The translations under genes were made by a program, and so were the position numbers. This document shows positions 1 through 5,287 of a DNA stretch of 5,287 nucleotides, piece by piece; the stretch's first letter is position 1, and every line of letters begins with the position of its first letter. Source of the DNA: an uncultured Slackia sp. (GTDB taxonomy: Bacteria; Actinomycetota; Coriobacteriia; Coriobacteriales; Eggerthellaceae). Location of the stretch: NCBI GenBank assembly GCA_934646845.1, contig CAKUEV010000139.1, positions 1 to 5,287 on the forward strand. Direction: 5' to 3'. The notes under the pieces were generated by a model. That model worked only from the letters and a program-made list of their open reading frames with translations. It did not search any database and was not told the DNA's origin.

Positions 1-1572
1 GCAATTGCCGGCGGGGTAGCATTGACAGGCTGCGCCTCGGGAGCGCCGGCGCAAACCAAAGAAAGCGAAGCGGCATCGAGTACTGGGGTATGGGACCCGA
101 TTGTTGCAAACACCATCGATGAAAAGGACTGCAAGTCAAGCTACGATTGCGACATTTGCGTAGTCGGTGCTGGTTGCGCTGGAGCAGCAGCAGCCATGTA
201 TGCCGCCCTCAGCGGCGCAAGCGTCGTTATCATGCAAGACGATTCCGAGATAATCTGCACAGCAAGCTCTGGAAGCCACGCAGGCGTATGGAACTGCCAG
301 GCAGGAACCGACCTCGGTATTAATTGGGACATTCCTGCAGACCTTCAGAACTTCGCCGACCAGGCGACAGGCAATTTCAACTTCAAACTCGTGAGCAAAG
401 TCATCAGCAAATCGGGCGATGTTATCGATTGGATTAACGATCAGCTCAACGTGCCCGACGAAGATCTATTCGTGAATGTAGTCGACGGCAACCATGCTGG
501 ATATACATGGATTGGCGAAGACGGTCTCTGGGGTGTCGTTAAAGGCATGGGGCAAATCGCGATTGACAAAGGCGCGACGCTTCTCTCCGGCACGCGAGCT
601 GTTCAACTAGTTGGCGACAAGAACGAAGTGTCCGGAGTCATCGGCGAAAACTCAGATGGATATGTAAAGGTCAATGCTTCAAAGGGCGTCATCCTCTGCA
701 CAGGAGATGTGGCCGACAACGAAGATATTCTCAATGAATACCTCCCCATAGCCAACGATTTGAACACCGAACGCCCAAATAGGGTCGGACAGGGCGATGG
801 CACAAAGATGGGCCTGCAGATTGGCGCACAGCTCGAAAGCGGCCCCACAAATGTTCAGATTCACCTTGTTGCTGCGGCACAGGACGTGACCGACGGCAAC
901 GCTTCCACCGCGAGTTATGCGGGCGTACCGTGGCTCAACGTCAATGTGAACGGTGAGCGCTACATGAACGAGAACATTAGCTATGTCAATCTCGGCATGT
1001 CGGTCGCGCTGCAGCCAGAACATAAGACATATCAAATTTTCGATAGCAGGTGGGAGGAGCATGTGCTCGATTACCCCAAAGCATTCTTCCCCACAGGCGA
1101 ATATGGACCCATTGACGACGCTGTTAAGGCGGGCGTAAACACTTGGTCGGCAGACACAATCGAAGAACTCGCAACGAAAGCAGGCCTTCCGAAAGACGCG
1201 CTGACAAAGACCGTCGATCGCTACAATGAGCTGGTCGAAAAGGGCATCGACGAGGACTACGGCGTCGACCCAGAACTGCTCAAATGGAATGCCATCAAGG
1301 AGCCCCCGTTCTACGCAGTTGCCTACTGGCCGAACGTATACACCATAGGCGTAGGCCTTACCTGCAACGAGAACAATCAGGTGCTTAACACCGACGACGA
1401 GCCCATCAAGGGCCTTTATGCAGCTGGAAACGCTGGCGGCTCGTTCTTCGGATACTACTATCCAGTTTCCGGCTTCTCTGCCGCAGGCGTGAGCCACGCG
1501 CTCGTCGGCGGCCCGCTTGCAGCCGCCGCGGCATTGGGCAAGACGCTTGATGACAAGCTGCCCACGGCATAA
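1..1572 (+). CDS. Exported FAD-dependent oxidoreductase (fumarate reductase/flavocytochrome c-like, FAD_binding_2 family), 5'-truncated by the window
   Basis: Reads open from the first base; 523 codons are visible (first visible codon = residue 1). Residues 1-11 are the end of a hydrophobic signal peptide closing with the lipobox L8-T-G-C11, so the mature protein is probably a lipoprotein anchored outside the membrane. The start codon, and any twin-arginine motif, lie upstream. A possible TTG start at nt 22 sits inside the signal peptide and is not credible. The FAD-binding Rossmann motif is VVGAGCAG (G56, G58, G61), a second FAD segment is CTGD (233-236), and a C-terminal FAD segment starts at GLYAAGN (471-477). 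R320 in NGERYMNE matches the proton-donor Arg of fumarate reductases, and H288 sits where that family has its substrate-side His. By analogy it reduces an activated C=C or similar acceptor using electrons from the respiratory chain; the substrate is unknown. Oddities: Q79 where an acidic ribose-binding residue is expected, and four Cys within residues 44-59. No heme or FMN-binding domain is present. The family is fairly certain; a steroid dehydrogenase-like activity in the same superfamily cannot be excluded. Confidence 0.9.
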   Translation, partial: AIAGGVALTGCASGAPAQTKESEAASSTGVWDPIVANTIDEKDCKSSYDCDICVVGAGCAGAAAAMYAALSGASVVIMQDDSEIICTASSGSHAGVWNCQAGTDLGINWDIPADLQNFADQATGNFNFKLVSKVISKSGDVIDWINDQLNVPDEDLFVNVVDGNHAGYTWIGEDGLWGVVKGMGQIAIDKGATLLSGTRAVQLVGDKNEVSGVIGENSDGYVKVNASKGVILCTGDVADNEDILNEYLPIANDLNTERPNRVGQGDGTKMGLQIGAQLESGPTNVQIHLVAAAQDVTDGNASTASYAGVPWLNVNVNGERYMNENISYVNLGMSVALQPEHKTYQIFDSRWEEHVLDYPKAFFPTGEYGPIDDAVKAGVNTWSADTIEELATKAGLPKDALTKTVDRYNELVEKGIDEDYGVDPELLKWNAIKEPPFYAVAYWPNVYTIGVGLTCNENNQVLNTDDEPIKGLYAAGNAGGSFFGYYYPVSGFSAAGVSHALVGGPLAAAAALGKTLDDKLPTA

Positions 1573-1761
1573 TACTCGCTAAGGCAATACAAGGGGCCCA
1601 CTGAAGCGATTCAGCGGGCCTCCGTTTTCGGCGCTAGAATGCCCTGTGCTTTTGCCGTTGACCGCTAAGGGAGATGGCAGCCATGTCGCCTATCGGATCT
1701 GCAAAAGGTCGTCAATGAACTTCCATGATGAACATTGCCAGCAATACCGCCAAGCCCCAGA
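1573..1761. other. Convergent intergenic spacer
   Basis: This is 189 bp between two converging genes. Apart from the terminator hairpin at 1593-1628 I see no gene, RNA or repeat worth calling. A short imperfect palindrome (ATGGC-A-GCCAT, 1674-1684) and ATTGC-CA-GCAAT near 1735-1746 have loops too small to be terminators. No dedicated terminator is visible directly downstream of the regulator's stop codon. Confidence 0.6.
1593..1628 (+). terminator. Rho-independent terminator after the first flavoprotein gene
   Basis: Arms 1595-1605 and 1610-1620 form an 11-bp stem with one A·C mismatch. It is capped by a GCGA (GNRA-type) tetraloop and can be extended by G1594·T1621 and G1593-C1622. TTTT follows at 1625-1628. 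It lies 20 nt after the TAA stop, in the convergent spacer between the first flavoprotein gene and the regulator gene. On the minus strand the same hairpin is followed only by a weak T-containing run, so it may also stop regulator transcripts, but less convincingly. Confidence 0.82.
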
Positions 1762-3249
1762 TTACTCGCGCATCTGCTGCCGTGCTTCAACCAAATCAAG
1801 CAATTCTTGCTTGGAGTGCACGTTACATTTCGCGTAAATATGTTTGATATGAGTTTCAATCGTACTTTTCGAAATCACTAGCACATCTCTCATGTAAGGC
1901 ACCGATCGACCTTTCGCTAAGAACCCGAACACCTCAGCCTCGCGCGGAGAAAGCTTATATTCCCTCGCCAAGTCTGCTGTCACGTCATCCATTGACAACT
2001 GTCCCATCGCAAGCTCGCGCTCCTCCTCGCCTTCCATCGAAGACGCAGTGGTCTTTGCGCGCGTGTTTTCTCCAATACCACCCTCAACCGCAACACCAGA
2101 ATCGATCTCGCCAAGCCTCTTCTGCAAATTAATGAAAAGTGGAAGCATCACGACGCAGGCGCATATCAGCAGCAAGCACGGACCCGTTACATCTACCACA
2201 GCATCGACAAGACGCGCGCCGAAGAAACTGCCGACGAGAAAGCCCAGCTGAACAACAGCACGAAATATGCCAAACGTTTCACTCGGAAGACACAGCCCTC
2301 GGGCGGTAATGCGCGAGAAAATCGCATAGAACAATACTTCGACATAGAATGCCGCCGAGCAAGCAAGCACAAGCGCCGCCGTATTAAAAACCATCCCGCC
2401 GAGAACTCGAGCCGCAAGAGCAAACACGATGAGCGGAATCGCCCACTGATAGAGAAACGAGAAATCCATCTTGCTAGTGTGCGCAATTGCCACAGCAGCA
2501 AGCATGCACGCGATTGAAGCGCCTGCAATATAGGCGAGGATAATCTCATCAGGCGCAAAATACGACGCACCTGGATAAATACTCACGCTCACAAATCCCG
2601 TTGCGATGCTGCAAACCATCGAACAAGCCGCCAGACTTATAAGCAGCAAAAATACCTGAGAAAACGGCTTTATCGGTTGAGCAAACGTAAAATTGCCCGC
2701 CTCTGATTTCTTGCAGAGAAGCAACATGAGCGACGTGGCAACGGGAAGACACGATGTAATTACACCAGACAAAAAACCAGGCAGAAAGCGCACCGCCAAC
2801 GCGCATCCCACAAACACAACAAGCGACGCAGGTATCGACCTCTCTGCATTTTCAGGATGCGTTTGACAGAAGAGCTCGCCCCACGCCACCCAAAGAGCCG
2901 AAGACGCAACGCCACCGATTATGCTCAACACCACAAGAGCGCAAGGCACCTGCGCGGCAAGACGCAAAGAAAATGTGCAGGCGGCCATAACGAAACCTGC
3001 TGTCGAAACGGTACGCTCCGAAAGTGGCGTTCGCTTATTCGGACGAAACGCCATGCTGAAAAGCGCGATGGCCGACGCGAGCAGCGATGCCCACAAGCTC
3101 AGAATCGCCGACCTCGTTTCGCCTGCGTTGAAAATGCCGTTCGCAAACCATGTACAGTACACCCAAGCAAGCAACGCGCCCAACCCAAGATAGCGCAAAT
3201 GCAGCTGTCCAAAAAACGAGTCAAGTCTGTCGACTAATTTCCCAATCAT
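1762..3249 (-). CDS. Membrane-bound LuxR-family transcriptional regulator (about 12 membrane helices plus C-terminal HTH)
   Basis: The protein has 495 residues. Residues about 20-374 hold roughly twelve hydrophobic segments (near 20-40, 46-67, 83-98, 102-124, 140-160, 162-180, 198-220, 236-256, 268-285, 289-311, 327-346 and 355-374), resembling a transporter fold used as a sensor. A charged, Gly/Glu-rich linker (about 377-420) leads to a LuxR/GerE-type helix-turn-helix (about 428-489), with the typical LSPREAEV at 433-440 and the recognition-helix region SKSTIETHIKHIYAKCNV at 460-477. An even number of helices puts the DNA-binding domain in the cytoplasm. There is no response-regulator receiver domain, so sensing is probably by ligand binding to the membrane part. 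Related 12-helix LuxR proteins in Eggerthella control substrate-induced reductases and dehydroxylases. The ATG start is supported by GGAGG five bases upstream and a promoter just before it. The gene is divergent from the second flavoprotein gene, its likeliest target, and convergent with the first. The inducer is unknown. Confidence 0.93.
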   Translation of the reverse strand: MIGKLVDRLDSFFGQLHLRYLGLGALLAWVYCTWFANGIFNAGETRSAILSLWASLLASAIALFSMAFRPNKRTPLSERTVSTAGFVMAACTFSLRLAAQVPCALVVLSIIGGVASSALWVAWGELFCQTHPENAERSIPASLVVFVGCALAVRFLPGFLSGVITSCLPVATSLMLLLCKKSEAGNFTFAQPIKPFSQVFLLLISLAACSMVCSIATGFVSVSIYPGASYFAPDEIILAYIAGASIACMLAAVAIAHTSKMDFSFLYQWAIPLIVFALAARVLGGMVFNTAALVLACSAAFYVEVLFYAIFSRITARGLCLPSETFGIFRAVVQLGFLVGSFFGARLVDAVVDVTGPCLLLICACVVMLPLFINLQKRLGEIDSGVAVEGGIGENTRAKTTASSMEGEEERELAMGQLSMDDVTADLAREYKLSPREAEVFGFLAKGRSVPYMRDVLVISKSTIETHIKHIYAKCNVHSKQELLDLVEARQQMRE

Positions 3250-3254
3250 AGTTC

Positions 3255-3259
3255 CCTCC
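3255..3259 (-). promoter_or_regulatory. Shine-Dalgarno of the LuxR-type regulator gene
   Basis: On the minus strand, GGAGG (within GGGAGGGAAC) lies five bases before the ATG at 3249-3247. This is a near-perfect ribosome binding site and fixes the start of the regulator. The site is also part of the AGGGAAC element repeated elsewhere in this intergenic region. Confidence 0.85.
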
Positions 3260-3267
3260 CAGCGGGA

Positions 3268-3296
3268 ATGCTACGTGCGACGCCCAATCATGTCAA
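3268..3296 (-). promoter_or_regulatory. Sigma-70-type promoter of the LuxR-type regulator gene
   Basis: On the minus strand, a perfect -35 box TTGACA (3296-3291) is followed by a 17-bp spacer and a -10 box TAGCAT (3273-3268), a 4/6 match to TATAAT. Transcription would start near 3261, giving a leader of only about 12 nt that is almost entirely the Shine-Dalgarno. This fits basal expression of a sensor gene. Confidence 0.7.
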
Positions 3297-3405
3297 ATCC
3301 CCTGAAACACGGGATGCCTCTGAGCTGGCAAAACAACAATCACGTCTTAGCACGATGGCAACAAGGGCCAATAGTTGCAACAATCAAGTCAAGCCAAAGG
3401 GCTGC

Positions 3406-3424
3406 AGGGAACAAGGAGGGAACA
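3406..3424 (+). repeat. Tandem 8-bp direct repeat AGGGAACA, 11-bp period
   Basis: AGGGAACA occurs at 3406-3413 and again at 3417-3424, so the copies recur every 11 bp, about one helical turn, on the same DNA face. The 7-bp core AGGGAAC occurs a third time on the opposite strand at 3257-3251, overlapping the regulator's ribosome binding site; there the match to the second copy extends to the 9-mer GGAGGGAAC. A regulator operator is plausible but unproven. The second copy also contains a Shine-Dalgarno-like AAGGAGG (3413-3419), with no start codon suitably placed after it. Confidence 0.5.
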
Positions 3425-3454
3425 GCCGCGATTCACGAACGAAACGATCGCGGC
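3425..3454. promoter_or_regulatory. 8-bp perfect inverted repeat, candidate operator or leader hairpin
   Basis: GCCGCGAT (3425-3432) and its reverse complement ATCGCGGC (3447-3454) are separated by 14 bp. The half-site centres are 22 bp apart, about two helical turns. It lies 35-65 bp upstream of the second flavoprotein's start codon and directly abuts the AGGGAACA repeats. It could be a binding site for a dimeric regulator or, if transcribed, a hairpin in the leader. No T-run follows, so it is not a terminator. Confidence 0.45.
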
Positions 3455-3478
3455 CGCAAGAAAACCCTTGTAGAAGGA

Positions 3479-3484
3479 AAGGGG
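3479..3484 (+). promoter_or_regulatory. Shine-Dalgarno deciding the start of the second flavoprotein gene
   Basis: The purine run AAGGGG ends five bases before the ATG at 3490. It pairs with the 16S rRNA anti-Shine-Dalgarno with one wobble, and AAGGA just upstream (3474-3478) adds support. The next in-frame ATG (3508) has no such site, and ATG 3268 would add 74 residues ahead of the signal peptide. The site therefore favours 3490. Confidence 0.75.
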
Positions 3485-3489
3485 ACACT

Positions 3490-5217
3490 ATGTCTATCGA
3501 CACATCTATGGATCGCCGCGGATTCATCGCTGGATCGCTGGCCGCAGGCGCCGCAGCGGCATTCGGCCTAGCAGGATGCACAGCATCGACCTCGCCTGAT
3601 AAAAAGAATGCCCCCGGCGAGGAGAAGACGCCGCAATCCAACAACGCCGACTGGCTTGGGGAAGCGCCAACCATCAACGAGAGCGACATTGTCGAAACGA
3701 TTGACACCGAAGTACTGGTCGTAGGCGCAGGTTGCTCCGGCCTAGTCGCCGCAAACTTTTCCGCCGCCGAAGGCGCAAAAACGCTGCTCATCGAAAAATA
3801 CGACATGGGCACAGGCCTGCGCGGTTCGGCAATCGGTGCGGTGGGATCACGCAAGCAGAAAGAGGCTGGCGTCGACATTGACCCACTTGAGATTTGCAAC
3901 GACCTGGTCCATTACTCGCTGAACAACTCCAACATGGATCTGCATCGCCTTTGGGCCGACCATTCTGGAGAAGCCGTCGATTGGTACTGCGATTTGGTCG
4001 ATGGCGTTGACTTGTGCCGCATCGACCTGGAATGGAATATGCCAGCCGAGGAAACGCGCTACAAGTGCTGGCCAACCGGCCATGGCGCCATGCTCGACAA
4101 CGGCAAAGCCGGCAAAGATGACGCCAGCGCCGAAGGCGTAACATATAAGGTAATCGAGGAGAACTTTAAATCCATGCCCAACGCGGAGCTGCGCTACAAC
4201 ACGGCTCTCGAATGCCTTATCAAAGAAGACGGAAAAGTCGTCGGCGCGTACGCCACCAATACCGACGGCAAATACATTCGCATCAATACCTCGAAGGGTG
4301 TTATTGTCGCAACCGGCGGCTATGCAAACAACCCCGAAATGCTATCTGCCCTACAACCCGAATTGATGAAAAGCCTGATTGGCGTCGTCCCCTTCCCCAA
4401 CTTCAATGCCCAAGGCCAAGGCATCAAAGCATGTCTGTGGGCAGGAGCCGCAAAAGACGCCCAACCTACAGCCATGATTTTTGATCGCGGTATCATGCGC
4501 CCCGATCAGCGTCCTGGCGATCCTTTTGCGATGGATTTCGGGTACTTCCATATGGCCACCCAACCATTCCTGAAAGTTGACATGGACGGCAAACGCATCA
4601 CAAACGAGTCGTCGCCATACGATTTTCTTATCCATGCATTATCGAACCGCACAGAACGCTCATGGATTGACGTCTGGGATTCGAACTGGCCAGAGGATAT
4701 CGACCGTTTTCACACCATTGGTTGCTCAACGCTGATTAAGCGTGAAGGAACCAACCAGATGGACCCTGAGGGCGTCGAAGGCACCGCAGCAATCATCGAC
4801 TCACTTGTTGAATCGGGCCAGATTGTCAAAGCGGACACACTGGGAGAAATCGCAGAAGCATTCGGTCTGGACAAGGAGACGTTTGAGGCGACCGTTGAAC
4901 AATATAACGGCTTCTACGACGAACAGAAAGACTCACAATACGGCAAGGAAGCGTTCCGCCTGTCGTCGCTACGCAAGCCGCCGTTTTACGCATGCAAACT
5001 CGCGGGCATGTTGCTGTGCACGCTCGATGGTATCAGGATTAACACTAATTTCCAGGCGCTCGACGCCGACGCCAATCCAATCGAGGGCCTTTATGTCATC
5101 GGAAACGATTCGGGCAACTATTACAACGGCACTTACCCAAACCTCGCCGCGGGCCTCAACGCCGGTCGTTGCGTAACGTTCGGCATGCTGTGCGGCAAGC
5201 ACGTTGCTAGCCTGTAG
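3490..5217 (+). CDS. Tat-exported lipoprotein FAD-dependent oxidoreductase (fumarate reductase/flavocytochrome c-like, FAD_binding_2 family)
   Basis: The protein is complete at 575 residues. The N-terminus has a twin-arginine motif (DRRGFI, 8-13), an Ala/Gly-rich hydrophobic stretch, and the lipobox LAGC ending at C30. It should fold with FAD in the cytoplasm, cross by Tat and be anchored outside the membrane. A polar linker (about 31-60) follows. The Rossmann motif is VVGAGCSG (77-84), with the ribose-binding E102 in place. The second FAD segment is ATGGYANN (274-281), and the C-terminal one starts at GLYVIGN (533-539). R369 in DGKRITNE matches the proton-donor Arg of fumarate reductases. 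The other fumarate ligands are replaced: Asp332 sits where the paralogue upstream has His288, and Tyr549 sits where Shewanella fumarate reductase has its carboxylate-binding Arg. The substrate is therefore probably not fumarate and is unknown. Electrons would come from a separate cytochrome or quinol dehydrogenase not seen here, since the protein has no CXXCH heme or FMN-binding domain. It is divergent from the LuxR-type regulator gene and probably induced by it. Thirteen Cys is many for an exported protein. Confidence 0.93.
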   Translation: MSIDTSMDRRGFIAGSLAAGAAAAFGLAGCTASTSPDKKNAPGEEKTPQSNNADWLGEAPTINESDIVETIDTEVLVVGAGCSGLVAANFSAAEGAKTLLIEKYDMGTGLRGSAIGAVGSRKQKEAGVDIDPLEICNDLVHYSLNNSNMDLHRLWADHSGEAVDWYCDLVDGVDLCRIDLEWNMPAEETRYKCWPTGHGAMLDNGKAGKDDASAEGVTYKVIEENFKSMPNAELRYNTALECLIKEDGKVVGAYATNTDGKYIRINTSKGVIVATGGYANNPEMLSALQPELMKSLIGVVPFPNFNAQGQGIKACLWAGAAKDAQPTAMIFDRGIMRPDQRPGDPFAMDFGYFHMATQPFLKVDMDGKRITNESSPYDFLIHALSNRTERSWIDVWDSNWPEDIDRFHTIGCSTLIKREGTNQMDPEGVEGTAAIIDSLVESGQIVKADTLGEIAEAFGLDKETFEATVEQYNGFYDEQKDSQYGKEAFRLSSLRKPPFYACKLAGMLLCTLDGIRINTNFQALDADANPIEGLYVIGNDSGNYYNGTYPNLAAGLNAGRCVTFGMLCGKHVASL

Positions 5218-5235
5218 GAAAACCAGGATACGAAA

Positions 5236-5272
5236 CCAAAGGCATTCGCAGCTATTGCGCGGATGCCTTTGG
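5236..5272 (+). terminator. Hairpin after the second flavoprotein gene, probable terminator
   Basis: Arms 5236-5249 and 5259-5272 form a 14-bp stem with one T·G wobble and a 9-nt loop, beginning 18 nt after the TAG stop. No T-run follows in the visible 15 nt, so this is an atypical terminator or an RNA-stabilising 3' hairpin. It could also serve an unseen convergent gene. Confidence 0.6.
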
Positions 5273-5287
5273 CGATTGGCGGGAATC

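Larger units (their letters stand above)
3250..3489. promoter_or_regulatory. Divergent regulatory region between the regulator and the second flavoprotein
   Basis: This 240-bp non-coding stretch separates two divergent genes. The regulator side has a clear promoter. On the flavoprotein side I find no -35/-10 pair of comparable quality: TTGCAA at 3375-3380 and TTAGCA at 3347-3352 have no good partner box. That is what one would expect if this gene needs an activator, presumably the adjacent LuxR protein. Repeated and inverted elements between 3406 and 3454 are candidate binding sites. An open frame runs through this stretch, but it is rich in Arg, Gln, Ser and Asn, lacks family similarity and sits upstream of a clear signal peptide, so it is not part of the downstream protein. 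Confidence 0.6.

Noticed and set aside
22..24. TTG as the start of the first flavoprotein
   Set aside because: It falls inside the hydrophobic part of the signal peptide, three codons before the lipobox Cys. The frame is open to the first base of the window, so the true start is upstream.
679..1497. 272-codon open frame on the minus strand, opposite the first flavoprotein
   Set aside because: It lies entirely antisense to a gene with clear FAD-family motifs. Its translation shows no recognisable domain or signal, and long antisense frames are common opposite genes with strong third-position bias.
1..1572. Naming the flavoproteins as fumarate reductase, urocanate reductase or cardiac glycoside reductase
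   Set aside because: The family is clear, but substrate-binding residues differ from fumarate reductase and I cannot align against the others here, so any specific name would be a guess.
1646..1837. 63-codon plus-strand frame in the convergent spacer
   Set aside because: It overlaps the 3' end of the regulator's HTH domain in antisense, has no ribosome binding site, and its translation resembles no protein I know.
2857..3237. 126-codon plus-strand frame opposite the regulator
   Set aside because: It is highly basic, low in hydrophobic residues and antisense to conserved membrane helices; a shadow frame.
3413..3419. AAGGAGG as the ribosome binding site of a small leader peptide
   Set aside because: No ATG, GTG or TTG follows at a workable distance, so no leader gene can be supported.
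3268..3489. A 74-residue N-terminal extension of the second flavoprotein from ATG 3268
   Set aside because: It would place a polar, Arg-rich stretch before the twin-arginine signal, and that ATG lies in the -10 box of the opposite-strand promoter. ATG 3490 has a suitable ribosome binding site.
3384..3899. 171-codon minus-strand frame opposite the second flavoprotein's N-terminus
   Set aside because: It is antisense to the signal peptide and FAD motif, and rich in Pro, Ser and Ala as expected from the reverse of Gly/Ala codons.

Overview
The window looks like a piece of an accessory 'reductase plus sensor' region from an actinobacterial gut anaerobe of the Coriobacteriia, most likely Eggerthellaceae. 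Three things suggest this: exported FAD-dependent fumarate-reductase-like lipoproteins, a LuxR-type regulator fused to a roughly 12-helix membrane domain, and moderately GC-rich codon use. The base composition looks lower than typical Eggerthella or Gordonibacter, but I did not compute it. The species is inferred from gene content only.

Layout: nt 1-1572 (+) is the 3' part of a gene for an exported FAD-binding oxidoreductase. The window opens inside its signal peptide, just before the lipobox Cys. A strong hairpin terminator follows (1593-1628) in a convergent spacer. Nt 1762-3249 (-) encodes a 495-residue membrane-bound LuxR-family regulator. A 240-bp divergent intergenic region (3250-3489) carries a good promoter and Shine-Dalgarno for the regulator, an AGGGAAC element present three times, an 8-bp inverted repeat, and the Shine-Dalgarno of the next gene. 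Nt 3490-5217 (+) encodes a second, complete FAD-dependent oxidoreductase with a twin-arginine lipoprotein signal. A 14-bp hairpin (5236-5272) follows it at the window's end.

Likely logic: the membrane LuxR protein senses a small molecule and switches on the divergent flavoprotein, and perhaps its convergent paralogue. The flavoproteins would be anchored outside the cytoplasmic membrane and use electrons from a membrane cytochrome or quinol dehydrogenase to reduce an organic acceptor. No electron-donor gene is visible here. Both flavoproteins keep the catalytic Arg seen in fumarate reductases but lack other fumarate-binding residues, and they differ from each other in the pocket. Their substrates therefore cannot be named and are probably neither fumarate nor identical. 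Both genes are intact in frame. There are no mobile elements, CRISPR arrays or RNA genes that I can support.
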